This document shows positions 17,957 to 26,510 of a stretch of DNA of 64,000 nt, in pieces. This stretch comes from JAKFWI01 sp031398975 (GTDB taxonomy: Bacteria; Pseudomonadota; Alphaproteobacteria; Caulobacterales; Aquidulcibacteraceae). The notes under the pieces were generated by a model. The model was not told the origin of the DNA. It worked only from the letters and a program-made list of their open reading frames with translations, and made no database searches. The DNA lies in contig JANNOI010000019.1 in NCBI GenBank assembly GCA_031398975.1, forward strand, positions 1 to 64,000, given 5' to 3'. The translations under genes were made by a program, and so were the position numbers. The stretch's first letter is position 1. Each line of letters starts with the position of its first letter.

Positions 17957-20161
17957 TTAGAACTTGACGCCGGCGCTGACGCCCCACTCGCTGGGCTTGC
18001 CCAGATAGGCGGTCGCGACGCCTTGATTGGCCAGGGTGTCCTGGCCGAACGTGTAATATTCCTCGTCGGTGATGTTCAGGCCGAACACCGAGACGGTGAA
18101 CTTATCGTTGGCGTCCGCCCAGGAAACGCGCGTCCCCAGCAGGCCATAGCCTTCCTGCAATTCGAGGGGGCTGTTGGCGGCGGTGAAATACTGATCAGAC
18201 TGCCAGCGGTAATCGATGTGCGGGGTGATCGAGCCCAGCGCGCCCAGGGCGAACCGGTAGTCGGCCGCGAACGCCAATGTCCATTCCGGGCTGAACGGCA
18301 AGACGTTGCCGTTATTGTCACCCACCGTGGAGGGCACGTTCTTGAACTCGCTATTGGTGTACCCGACCGAGGCGGAGAGCCGCAGCGGTTCGATCGGGAC
18401 GGCCGTCGCTTCGATCTCGAAACCGTACAAGTCCGCGTCACCCGCATTGGCGATCCGGAAGCCCACCACCGCGTCGGAGATCGATTGCTGGATGTCCTTG
18501 TAGGCGGAATAGAACAGGGTTCCGTTCAGACGCAGGCGCGAGTCAATGAGGTCGGACTTGAACCCGAGTTCGTAAGTGTCGTTCGTGTCGGGATCATAAG
18601 ACGGGACGCTGTTATCCACCGTTTGGGCGGCGCTGGAAATGATGCGGCCATTGAAGCCGCCGGACCGGAAGCCCTGCGCGTAGGACGCGAAGACCAGGAG
18701 ATCGGTGTTCGGCTTGTATTCGACGCCAAGCTTCGGGGTGAACTTCTCGAAATCCGCACTATCGACAAGGTCCGTCACGATCGGGACGGTGAAATTCACG
18801 AAGTCAAAATAGTGGTTGGCGATGATATCTTTCTCTTCGAACGTGTACCGGCCGCCCGCGGTCAACGAAACCGTGTTGGTGACGTTGTAGCGAACTTGGC
18901 CAAACCCGGCATAGCTCTTCGTCTCCTGATCGCTGCCTTGGACCCAGGACGAACAGGGGGTCCCCGCCGTCGTCGGCACCCCGAGGCCAGGGCTGTAGCA
19001 GAGATCAAGGACCTGATCGGCTGATTCCGCGAAGTAATAGAGACCGGCCAGATAATCGAGCCGTCCCGCGGTTCCCGAGATCTGCAATTCCTGGCTGAAC
19101 TGGCTTTGGTCGGTCACCGCGACCTGGTCGTAGATCGCATAGCTGGTGCCGTCGAAATCCCCTTCGGACAAGCCGTCAAGCGTCCGATAGGCCGATATCG
19201 ATTTAAGCGTGGCGCCGCCCAGATCATACGTCAGGGTTAGCGTGGCGCCGGTGGCCTCGTTGCGGGATTTCGAACTCGCGGATTGGTAGGTGGTGTAGAA
19301 ATTGTCGGGGTCTTGGACTTGGCTGGCCGTGTCGGCGGGAACGAGGCCCAGGATCGAGTCCGAAATCGCGAGCAGCACGCTCGGCGCCTGGTTCGATTTG
19401 TCGAGCGTCCAATCGGCGGAGAGGTCGATCGTCAGCTTGGAGGTGGGCTCCAGCTTGAACGCCGCGCGCGCGCCGCGGCGGTCGGTGAGGCCGGTATCGG
19501 TCTGCTGGGTCGGGTTGTAGGCGAAGCCGTCCTGGAAGCGCATAAACCCGCCGATCCGGATCGCGGCCTTGTCCCCGAGCGGGGCGTTGAACGCGCCTTC
19601 GACCTCGCGGCGCTCCCGCTCGCCATAGACGCCGTTGAGCGATCCCCCAAACGTACCGAGCTCCGGCTTCTTGGTAGTGGCGCTGACGACGCCGCCGAGC
19701 GTGTTCCGGCCGAACAGCGTGCCCTGCGGGCCGCGCAGCACTTCGATCTGGGCGATGTCGCCGGAATCGAGCGCCGCGCCGATGGTGCGGGCGAAATAGA
19801 CCCCATCGACATAGAGGCCGACGCCGGGATCATTGGTGACGTTGAAGTCGAGCTGGCCGACGCCGCGGATGAAGAAATTCGCGTCGCCCGAGCCTTGCGG
19901 GCCGGTGGTGGCGGTCAAATTGGGCACGAGGGCGGCGAGATCGTTAATCACGGCCACGCCGAACGAGTCGAGCGCCGATTCCGTCAGCGCCGTTACCGCG
20001 ATCGGGGTGTCTTGCAGGTTGGCGGAGCGCCGCTCGGCGGTGATGACGATCTCCTCCAGGCCCGATTCCTGTGCCGCAGCCGCCGCCGGCAGGAGCCCCG
20101 TCGCCAAGGCGGCCGAAGCCGCGCCCATCAGGCTGAGGCCCTTCACAGACCAAGTCTTCAT
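17957..20161 (-). CDS. TonB-dependent receptor (IroN/CirA-like, sphingomonad type)
   Basis: A 734-residue outer-membrane receptor for TonB-powered uptake of a scarce substrate. It has a signal peptide (about residues 1-28, ending in AAAAAQ), a TonB-box-like EEIVITAERR, and a plug domain with PNLTATTGPQGSGD, FFIRGVGQLDF, VGLYVDGVYFART and IEVLRGPQGTLFGRNTLGG. A 22-strand barrel follows, ending in the C-terminal phenylalanine of GVKF. A GAGGGG ribosome-binding site precedes the ATG at 20159-20161. It stands alone, with a terminator behind it and a 302-base gap to the aldehyde dehydrogenase. The substrate is not indicated by the sequence. Confidence 0.9.
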   Translation of the reverse strand: MKTWSVKGLSLMGAASAALATGLLPAAAAAQESGLEEIVITAERRSANLQDTPIAVTALTESALDSFGVAVINDLAALVPNLTATTGPQGSGDANFFIRGVGQLDFNVTNDPGVGLYVDGVYFARTIGAALDSGDIAQIEVLRGPQGTLFGRNTLGGVVSATTKKPELGTFGGSLNGVYGERERREVEGAFNAPLGDKAAIRIGGFMRFQDGFAYNPTQQTDTGLTDRRGARAAFKLEPTSKLTIDLSADWTLDKSNQAPSVLLAISDSILGLVPADTASQVQDPDNFYTTYQSASSKSRNEATGATLTLTYDLGGATLKSISAYRTLDGLSEGDFDGTSYAIYDQVAVTDQSQFSQELQISGTAGRLDYLAGLYYFAESADQVLDLCYSPGLGVPTTAGTPCSSWVQGSDQETKSYAGFGQVRYNVTNTVSLTAGGRYTFEEKDIIANHYFDFVNFTVPIVTDLVDSADFEKFTPKLGVEYKPNTDLLVFASYAQGFRSGGFNGRIISSAAQTVDNSVPSYDPDTNDTYELGFKSDLIDSRLRLNGTLFYSAYKDIQQSISDAVVGFRIANAGDADLYGFEIEATAVPIEPLRLSASVGYTNSEFKNVPSTVGDNNGNVLPFSPEWTLAFAADYRFALGALGSITPHIDYRWQSDQYFTAANSPLELQEGYGLLGTRVSWADANDKFTVSVFGLNITDEEYYTFGQDTLANQGVATAYLGKPSEWGVSAGVKF

Positions 20162-20463
20162 AGATATCCCCTCAAACGCTGAACGACGACTGCACACTAC
20201 TTGAACGCTAGGGACGAAAAGTCTTGTGCGGCCAATAGCCAAGCACACCCTTCGCATAACTATCGGGAATGCGCCGCTCCCGTTTCGTCTTCCCGCCTCG
20301 AAGGGCCATGCGGCGTGAAAGATGACAAGGGGCGGTTCGCAGTCGAATCACAGCCAAGTCCCCGTCGCTTAACACCCCGCCGGCCCCTGCGCGAGCGCCT
20401 TCGCGCCCGCTATTTGCGAAACAAAGCCTGCCTTAGTTTTCCCGGCCGTGATCCTTGGAGGCG
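20162..20463. other. Divergent intergenic region between TBDR and aldehyde dehydrogenase
   Basis: About 300 bases without a supportable gene. It must hold the promoters of both flanking genes. I see the receptor's ribosome-binding site at its left end and a GGAG directly before the dehydrogenase at its right end. No clear hairpin, tRNA or riboswitch is recognisable. Confidence 0.5.
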
Positions 20464-21870
20464 ATGAGCGACACACACTTGCATTTCATCGCCGGCGCCT
20501 GGGCCGAAGGCGGGCCAGCCCGCGCCTTGATCAACCCCGCCACCGAGGCCCCGGCGGGGGCGGTGGCGATCGGGGGGGCGGCCGAGATCGAGCGCGCGGT
20601 GGCGGCGGCGCGGGCGGCGTTCCCGGCCTGGGCCGCGACCGCGCCGGGCGTGCGGGCGCAAGTCCTGGCGCGCCTGCTCGAGGCGCTCGAGGCGCGAAGG
20701 GATCGGATCATCGCCGTTCATGCCGCCGAGGTGGGCACCCCCCAGGGCGTGGGCGGCTACATCCACGCCATGGCCACGATCGAAACCACCCGCACCGCCC
20801 AGCGCCTAGCCGGGGAATATCCGTTCGAGGAGCCGCTGGGCTCGGCTTTAGTGCAGAAGCTGCCGGTGGGCGTGGTGGGCGCGATCACGCCGTGGAACGT
20901 GCCGCTCCAGCTCGTGGCCGCCAAGGCGGCGCCGGCGCTCGCGGCGGGCTGCACTTTGGTGCTGAAACCGTCCGAGCTCACGCCTGGATGCGCGGCCCTG
21001 TTCGCGGAGGCGGCGCAAGCCGCGGACCTGCCGGCCGGGGTGTTCAACCTGGTGCACGGGGACGCCGCCGCCGGGGAGGCCCTGGTGGCCCATCCAGGCG
21101 TGGACATGGTGAGCTTCACAGGCTCGGCCCCCGTAGGCCGCAGGATCGGGTCGATCGCCGCCGGGCGGATGGCGCGCCTGCTGCTGGAGCTGGGCGGCAA
21201 GAGCGCGAGCCTCGTCCTGGACGACGCCGACGTCGCCGACGCCGCCGTCAAGACCGCCCGCCAGGTGTTCATGAATTCCGGCCAGGGCTGCGTGGCGTGG
21301 TCGCGCCTGCTCGTGCCCCGCGCGCGCCTGGGTGAGGCGGTGGAGGCCGCATGCGCGGTTGCGCAAGGCCTGTCCCTCGGCGATCCGGCCGATCCTGCGG
21401 TGACGCTCGGCCCGCTCATCTCCGCAGCGCAGCGCGCGCGGGTGGCGGAGAAGGTGGCCAAGGGCCTTGTCGAGGGCGCGGTCCTCGCCTGCGGCGGCCC
21501 GGACGCGCCGGTCCCCGAGCGGGGCTGGTTTTACGCCCCCACCGTGCTCAGCGGCGTGGACAATGCGTGGAGCGTGGCGCGGGAGGAGATTTTCGGCCCC
21601 GTGCTCTGCATCCTGCCTTACGACGGCGAGGACCAGGGCGTGGCGATCGCGGAAGATAGCGAATACGGCCTGCACGGGGCGGTGTTTTCGGGCGATCCGG
21701 CGCGCGCACTGGCGGTGGCGCGGCGGCTGCGCACCGGACAGGTTTCGGTGAACGGGGGACGGTTTGAATCGGGCGCGCCGTTCGGGGGCTTCCGCCAATC
21801 CGGAATCGGCCGCCAGGGCGGGCGCTACGGGCTTGAGGCTTATCTGGAGCTGAAGGCGCTGCACCTCTAG
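20464..21870 (+). CDS. NAD(P)-dependent aldehyde dehydrogenase
   Basis: A 468-residue cytosolic enzyme of the aldehyde dehydrogenase superfamily, oxidising an aldehyde to the acid. It shows VGAITPWNVPLQ near residue 137, the cofactor region FTGSAPVGRRI near 220, the catalytic base in LLELGGKSASLV, the nucleophile in MNSGQGCVAWSRLLV (Cys near 278), and EEIFGPVLCILPY plus PFGGFRQSGIGRQGG at the C-terminus. Length fits (about 470-490). A GGAGG lies very close to the ATG; an in-frame TTG at 20455 is a less likely start. It heads a run of same-strand catabolic genes, so it probably oxidises an aldehyde made by the neighbouring oxygenase or VOC enzyme. Confidence 0.92.
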   Translation: MSDTHLHFIAGAWAEGGPARALINPATEAPAGAVAIGGAAEIERAVAAARAAFPAWAATAPGVRAQVLARLLEALEARRDRIIAVHAAEVGTPQGVGGYIHAMATIETTRTAQRLAGEYPFEEPLGSALVQKLPVGVVGAITPWNVPLQLVAAKAAPALAAGCTLVLKPSELTPGCAALFAEAAQAADLPAGVFNLVHGDAAAGEALVAHPGVDMVSFTGSAPVGRRIGSIAAGRMARLLLELGGKSASLVLDDADVADAAVKTARQVFMNSGQGCVAWSRLLVPRARLGEAVEAACAVAQGLSLGDPADPAVTLGPLISAAQRARVAEKVAKGLVEGAVLACGGPDAPVPERGWFYAPTVLSGVDNAWSVAREEIFGPVLCILPYDGEDQGVAIAEDSEYGLHGAVFSGDPARALAVARRLRTGQVSVNGGRFESGAPFGGFRQSGIGRQGGRYGLEAYLELKALHL

Positions 21871-21903
21871 CGGGCGGGCGCGCAGCGTCGCGCTTTAGTT
21901 TGC

Positions 21904-21916
21904 GTTGGTAAGTTTG
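21904..21916 (+). promoter_or_regulatory. Candidate shared operator GTTGGTAAGTTTG
   Basis: GTTGGTAAGTTTG lies 52 bases before the MetE-like gene. A close relative, GTTAGTAAGTTTG, lies before the MFS gene at 25009, and TAAGTTTTT on the other strand lies before the VOC gene (24303-24313). Recurrence before three genes of one block suggests a site for one of the TetR regulators encoded at its end, but the motif is AT-rich and short. Tentative. Confidence 0.25.
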
Positions 21917-21968
21917 TGGCCCCGGCCCATCCCTTTTTGGACGTTTGACGCTCAACGCGAGATCCCCG

Positions 21969-23093
21969 ATGGCCCGACCCCGTTTACGCGACCTCGCCGG
22001 CGTCGCCCTGCCCGTCACCAACCAGGGAACCTATCCGCGGCCGAAATGGCACAAGGCCAATTTCGCGGACCGTAACCTCGTGCTCGCCTTCCAGGACGAG
22101 CATTTCGAGGAATCCTACACCGACGCCGTGCGCACCGTGGTGGCCGAGCAGGTGGCCGCGGGCGTGCACCTGCCGAGCTCCGGCGTGCTCTGGTACGACG
22201 ACAATGTCGGGGGCCTCGGCTCCTCCTTCCTCTACAACGTGCACCGGATGACCGGCATCACGATCCGGCCCGAGCCCAACCAGAAATTGATGAGCCGCCA
22301 TGGCGGGGACAAAAGCGGCGAGCGGGGCCCGCTGCGGGCGCTGTTCTCCGTCACAGCCGCCGTCACCGGGACGCCGGGGCCCGGCGCGCTGCACTTCGCC
22401 ACGCATTGGGAAACCGCCCAGGCCGCCACCGACCGCCCGGTCAAGGCGCAATTCGGCATGGGGCCCGTCGAGCTCGCCGGCCTGCTGGTGGACGAAACCT
22501 ATGGCGGGGACTGGCTCGATCTCGTGCGCGCGCTGGCGGCGGTGTACCGCGCGGAGATGCTGGCCTGCGTCGCGGCCGGGGCCAAGATCGTGCAGATGGA
22601 CGACGTCTTCCTCACGACGCCGCCCCCGCTCTGGGACGCCACCGCCGAGATCGTCACGGCGATGTTCGACGGGATCGAGGCCTACCGCATCTGGCAGATC
22701 ACCCATGGCGGCATGGGCGTGCCGCCCGGCATCACGCCGTACGCCAAGATCCTGCCGGTGGTGGGGAGCGTCGGCGTCGACGCGATCGCCATCTCCTGCG
22801 CCCAGACCGGGTTCCGCGAGGAGGATTTCGCGCTGCTCAAGCCGATCGCGGAGACCAAAGACGTCGGGATCGGGGCGGTCTCCAACAAGAATTATTACAC
22901 CGAATCTCCCCCGGAAGTGGCGGCGGGAATCCAGAAAGCCTTGGCGATCCTGCCGGCGGAGAAGCTCTTTCTCACCACCGATGCAGGCCTGATCGGCTAT
23001 CCCCGCTCGATCGCACGCTCCAAGCTCACCGCGCTCGCCAAGGGGGCGGCGCTGGCCCGCGCCGCGCTCGAAGGCGGGGGCAAGCCGGCATGA
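21969..23093 (+). CDS. MetE/UROD-superfamily protein lacking MetE zinc cysteines
   Basis: A 374-residue protein resembling the C-terminal (catalytic) TIM-barrel of cobalamin-independent methionine synthase: KIVQMDDVFL corresponds to MetE IIQIDEPAL, and AEKLFLTTDAGLIGYPRS corresponds to the MetE tail region that reads NPDCGLKTRGW. MetE binds zinc through His-x-Cys and a later Cys. Here the first site reads ITHGGMGV and the second TTDAGL, so both cysteines are missing and the DEP motif is DDV. A classical homocysteine methyltransferase is therefore unlikely. The ATG at 21969 is preferred over a TTG at 21945. The stop overlaps the next start by 4 bases (ATGA), implying translational coupling with the flavin monooxygenase. 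Reaction unknown. Confidence 0.8.
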   Translation: MARPRLRDLAGVALPVTNQGTYPRPKWHKANFADRNLVLAFQDEHFEESYTDAVRTVVAEQVAAGVHLPSSGVLWYDDNVGGLGSSFLYNVHRMTGITIRPEPNQKLMSRHGGDKSGERGPLRALFSVTAAVTGTPGPGALHFATHWETAQAATDRPVKAQFGMGPVELAGLLVDETYGGDWLDLVRALAAVYRAEMLACVAAGAKIVQMDDVFLTTPPPLWDATAEIVTAMFDGIEAYRIWQITHGGMGVPPGITPYAKILPVVGSVGVDAIAISCAQTGFREEDFALLKPIAETKDVGIGAVSNKNYYTESPPEVAAGIQKALAILPAEKLFLTTDAGLIGYPRSIARSKLTALAKGAALARAALEGGGKPA

Positions 23094-24304
23094 GCCTGAC
23101 CGTTGCGGTCGCGGGGGGCGGGATCGGCGGGCTCGCCGCCGCGCGGGCCCTGCAGATGCAGGGGTTCGACGTGCGCGTGTACGAGCAGGCCCCGGCGCTG
23201 GGCGAAGTGGGCGCGGCGGTGCAGATGAGCCCGAACGCGGTGCGCGTGCTCGCCGCTCTCGGCGCCTGGGAGGCGCTGGGCGAGACCGCCTGCCGGCCCG
23301 AAGCCACGATCCTGCGCCATTACCGCACCGGCGAAACCATCGCCTCCCGCCCGCTCGGGGCCCAGGCGGAGGCGCGCTACGGCTTCCCCTACGCCCAGGT
23401 GCTGCGGGCGGACCTGCACCGCGCTTTGGCGCAGACGCTGAGCGGGGCGGCGATGCAGCTCAACCGGCGCGTGACGGGCTTCACCGCGCACGCGCAGGGC
23501 GTGAGCCTGCGCTTCGACGGCGGCGGGTCGGCCGACGCCGACGTGCTGGTGGGCGCCGACGGGGTCCGCTCGGCCGTGCGCGAGGCGCTGTTCGGGCCAG
23601 AGGCGGCGACGTTCCGCAACGAGGTGGCGTTCCGGGGGCTTGCGCCGGTTACGGCGACGGGGCCCGTCCCGCCTGCGGGCGTCGTCTGGCTGGGGCCGGA
23701 GAAGCATTTCGTCAGCTATCCCGTAGCGGGCGGGACCAAAGTCAATTGCATCGGCATCGTGCGCGCCGACACCTGGACCGAGGAGGGCTGGTCCGCGCGC
23801 GCCACCCAGGCGGAATGGCATGCGGCGTTCGAGGGCTGGCGCGAGGACGTGCACGCGCTGATCGCAGCGGTGGAGCAGCCGTTCAAATGGGCGCTGTATG
23901 ACCGCGATCCCCTGCCGCGCTGGTCTCAGGGGCGCGCGACGCTGCTCGGGGACGCCGCGCACGCCATGCTGCCCTCGATGTCGCAAGGGGCGGCGCAGGC
24001 GATAGAGGACGGCTGGGTGCTGGCCGCGTGCCTCATGCAAAGCGTGGCGGACCCCGCCGCGGGCCTGCTGCGCTACGAGGCGCTGCGGCGCGAGCGCACG
24101 GCGCGGGTGCAGCTGCAATCGCGCGAAAACCAGCGCCTGTCCCTCCTGCCGATCGACGCCCCGCCCGAGGAGATGCGCGCCGCGCTGATCCGGGAGGCGG
24201 TCTCACGCGAGGATTTGTTCGACTGGCTCTACGGTTATGACGCCATCGCCGCCGCTTCGGCCCCCAAGGCCTTGGACGCAGCGCCCGCCCCATCTTTCTC
24301 TTAA
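23090..24304 (+). CDS. FAD-dependent aromatic monooxygenase (salicylate hydroxylase type)
   Basis: A 404-residue class A flavoprotein monooxygenase that inserts one oxygen atom using NAD(P)H and O2. It has the N-terminal FAD fold AVAGGGIGGLAAARALQ, the DG motif VGADGVRSAVREALFG near residue 155, and the GD motif LLGDAAHAMLPSMSQGAAQ near 287. Relatives hydroxylate phenolic or N-heteroaromatic acids. The ATG at 23090 overlaps the preceding stop by four bases, so it is co-translated with the MetE-like protein. With the VOC protein and aldehyde dehydrogenase nearby it suggests an aromatic or heterocyclic degradation pathway. Substrate unknown. Confidence 0.9.
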   Translation: MSLTVAVAGGGIGGLAAARALQMQGFDVRVYEQAPALGEVGAAVQMSPNAVRVLAALGAWEALGETACRPEATILRHYRTGETIASRPLGAQAEARYGFPYAQVLRADLHRALAQTLSGAAMQLNRRVTGFTAHAQGVSLRFDGGGSADADVLVGADGVRSAVREALFGPEAATFRNEVAFRGLAPVTATGPVPPAGVVWLGPEKHFVSYPVAGGTKVNCIGIVRADTWTEEGWSARATQAEWHAAFEGWREDVHALIAAVEQPFKWALYDRDPLPRWSQGRATLLGDAAHAMLPSMSQGAAQAIEDGWVLAACLMQSVADPAAGLLRYEALRRERTARVQLQSRENQRLSLLPIDAPPEEMRAALIREAVSREDLFDWLYGYDAIAAASAPKALDAAPAPSFS

Positions 24305-24313
24305 AAACTTATC
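24303..24313 (-). promoter_or_regulatory. Candidate operator half-site TAAGTTTTT before the VOC gene
   Basis: On the minus strand this reads GATAAGTTTTT. It shares TAAGTTT with the sites at 21904 and 25009. It overlaps the stop of the monooxygenase gene and lies about 40 bases before the VOC start. It is weak on its own and recorded only because of the recurrence. Confidence 0.2.
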
Positions 24314-24351
24314 ACGGCCGGGCCACAATTGGACGGGCGTCGGAGATTGCT

Positions 24352-24945
24352 ATGTTCAGAACCAACGGCATCAACCACCTGGCTTTCGTGACGAAGGACA
24401 TGGAGGCCACCATTCGGTTCTACACCGAGGTGATGAACTTCCCGCTCACCGTGCTGTCCTACGCGCCCGAGGCCATGGAGGGCGAGGAGGGCGACGAGAT
24501 CGCCAAGTCCAAGATCAAACATTACTTCTTCGATTGCGGGAACGGCAACAATATCGCCTTCTTCACTTGGCACCCGAAGCTGCCCCCGGGCTATGAGACG
24601 ATGGGCGGGGACGCCCACCACATCGCCTACAATGTCCGCACCGCGCCCGAGCTCGACGATGCGCGCGCGCACATGGTGTCCAAGGGCCTCGAAGTGAGCC
24701 CGGTGCTGGACCATGGCTATCTGAAGTCGATCTACACCCGCGATCCCAACGGCATCGTGGTGGAGATCTCGTGCTTCACCCAGCCCTGCAACGCCGAACA
24801 CCCCTTCATCGACGACCCCGACCCCCTGCCCGCCGCCCGCGCCTATCTGGGGGACAAGCTGGAGCGCTTCCGGGCCCAAACCAAAGTCCGGGAAGAAGAC
24901 TTGGCGCCGATCAAGGCCTCGATGCGCAAGACCGAGCCGGCCTGA
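24352..24945 (+). CDS. VOC-superfamily (glyoxalase/extradiol dioxygenase-like) protein
   Basis: A 197-residue metal-dependent enzyme of the vicinal oxygen chelate superfamily. The first beta-alpha module begins INHLAFVTKDMEATIRFYTE with the first metal His. The second contains DAHHIAYNV and TRDPNGIVVEISCF with the last metal Glu. This places the usual His/His/Glu set in one chain. Such proteins include extradiol dioxygenases and glyoxalases; a ring-cleaving or small-molecule oxygenase role would suit the monooxygenase just upstream (47-base gap). The C-terminal 50 residues are charged and helical, longer than minimal glyoxalases. The exact reaction cannot be read. Confidence 0.85.
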   Translation: MFRTNGINHLAFVTKDMEATIRFYTEVMNFPLTVLSYAPEAMEGEEGDEIAKSKIKHYFFDCGNGNNIAFFTWHPKLPPGYETMGGDAHHIAYNVRTAPELDDARAHMVSKGLEVSPVLDHGYLKSIYTRDPNGIVVEISCFTQPCNAEHPFIDDPDPLPAARAYLGDKLERFRAQTKVREEDLAPIKASMRKTEPA

Positions 24946-25008
24946 CGCGCGGGTCAGAAGCGCCGGTCTGACGCACGGGCCTGACAGGGCGGGCCGCCGG
25001 CCCAGACC

Positions 25009-25027
25009 GTTAGTAAGTTTGCCTAAC
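25009..25027 (+). promoter_or_regulatory. Candidate operator GTTAGTAAGTTTGCCTAAC
   Basis: A 19-base element with inverted 5-base ends (GTTAG and CTAAC, 9-base spacer), 77 bases before the MFS gene. Its GTAAGTTTG core recurs before the MetE-like gene. The palindromic ends make it the best of the candidate sites for one of the two TetR-type repressors downstream. Inference from motif sharing only. Confidence 0.35.
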
Positions 25028-25103
25028 ATAGTTTCGCGACGCCCGCCTTAATCCGTTCCATCGATAAGCGTCGGCTTATGGCCCGGCGCGGCGCGGCGGG
25101 AGG

Positions 25104-26306
25104 ATGGGCATGGTGCGGACGATACTCCTCGTGTCGATCACGAGCCTCACCGGGCTCATGGTCGTGGTGATGGAGCCGATCCTCCCGGCCATGCGCGCCC
25201 ATTTCCGGGACGTCGCCAATGTCGACGTGCTGGTGCGGCTGGCGGCCACCACCGCCTCGATCGGGGTCGCGATCGGCATGCCGGGGGCCGGCTGGATCAT
25301 GGATCGCCACGGCCGCAAGCCGGTGCTGCTCGCCGGGCTGGTGCTGCTGGGCCTCGCAGGGCTCGCGCCGCTGGCGTTGAACGATCTCGGCGCCATTATC
25401 GCCAGCCGCTTCGCGGTGGGTCTCGGCCTTGGCGCCACCCTGACGGCGATGCTGGCGCTGGTGGGGGATTATTACGACCCGAAGGGCCGGGCGAGCGTGT
25501 TCGCGATGCAGGCGGTGGTGGGCGCTGTGGGGCTGTTTGCGTTCGCCATCCTCAGCGGGGAATTGGCCATAATCAGCTGGCGGACCCCGTTTGCGCTGTT
25601 CGCTGCGCCACTGGCGATCGCCGCGGCCGCCATCTTCGCCATCGCCGACACCAAGGGCGTACGGGTGAGCGAGGGGGGCGAGCGTCTCAGCCGCGCCCTG
25701 GTTCTGGGGCCGTGGATCGGGGGCGTGTGCCTGCTCTTGTTCCTTTCCAACCTCGCCACCTTCACCTTCATCACCCAGATGCCCTTCATCCTGGAGGCGT
25801 TGGGCTTCGCCGATCCGCGCATGATCGGGCTGGTTACCGGGGTTCCTGCGGGGATCGCGGCGCTGGTGGGGGCGGTCGCGCTGCCGATCCTCGCGCGAAG
25901 GGTCGAGGCGCAGCGTGTGTTCGGCGTGCTGCTTTTGGGCCTGTTCGTGAGCCTCGTCGTGTCGGCGCTGGCGCGCACGCCCGCCCACCTCCTGTTCGCC
26001 GGCTTCCTCGCGACGCTCGCGCCGTCCGTCCTGCTGCCCTGGGGCAATCTCGTGGCGTTGACGGTGGCCCCGCCGGGCGGGCGCGGCATGGCGCTGGCGC
26101 TGGTGGGATCGGCCGCCTCGGTGGGGCAGTTCGTCAGCCCGCTGATCGTGCAGCCGCTGGCGGAGGCGATCGGCCTCGCCAACGCGCTGTTTGTGGTGGC
26201 CGGAGCGTGCCTCCTGGTGGGGACGCCGGTGCTGCTCGCTCGCGGGGGCCTTCGCGTGATGGCCGAGGACAAGCCCGCCCCCGAGGCGCCGCCCGTCCAT
26301 GTCTGA
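25104..26306 (+). CDS. MFS transporter
   Basis: A 400-residue protein with about twelve transmembrane segments and the motif GWIMDRHGRKPVLLAGL between helices 2 and 3, RFAVGLGLGATLTAMLALVG in helices 4-5, and a second-half repeat. A second ATG two codons on (25110) is equally possible. It lies within the catabolic block, in the same direction as the monooxygenase and VOC genes. Uptake of the pathway substrate across the inner membrane is a reasonable guess, complementing the TBDR that follows; export cannot be excluded. Confidence 0.85.
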   Translation: MGMVRTILLVSITSLTGLMVVVMEPILPAMRAHFRDVANVDVLVRLAATTASIGVAIGMPGAGWIMDRHGRKPVLLAGLVLLGLAGLAPLALNDLGAIIASRFAVGLGLGATLTAMLALVGDYYDPKGRASVFAMQAVVGAVGLFAFAILSGELAIISWRTPFALFAAPLAIAAAAIFAIADTKGVRVSEGGERLSRALVLGPWIGGVCLLLFLSNLATFTFITQMPFILEALGFADPRMIGLVTGVPAGIAALVGAVALPILARRVEAQRVFGVLLLGLFVSLVVSALARTPAHLLFAGFLATLAPSVLLPWGNLVALTVAPPGGRGMALALVGSAASVGQFVSPLIVQPLAEAIGLANALFVVAGACLLVGTPVLLARGGLRVMAEDKPAPEAPPVHV

Positions 26307-26510
26307 CAGCGGCCGCGACGCCTTCAAGGCGACAAGAGAGTTAAAGTAACCAAACCGACAAGCCGCTGGGACTTCAGGACATAACGAAAGTTTCCCTCAA
26401 AAAGAAATCACGATCTGTGTATTCGAGAGAATAAGAGGAGACTACGCAAGGGCGGTTTGCCCGATGCGGGTCATCAGAGCCGTTGCACTGACAAGGGCCG
26501 GGGGAGGAAC

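Noticed and set aside
21871..21968. SAM or cobalamin riboswitch before the MetE-like gene
   Set aside because: The leader is only about 100 bases and shows none of the conserved cores; the protein is probably not a methionine synthase.
26420..26433. Palindrome TATTCGAGAGAATA in the TBDR leader
   Set aside because: Arms are only five bases and it recurs nowhere else; insufficient to call an operator.
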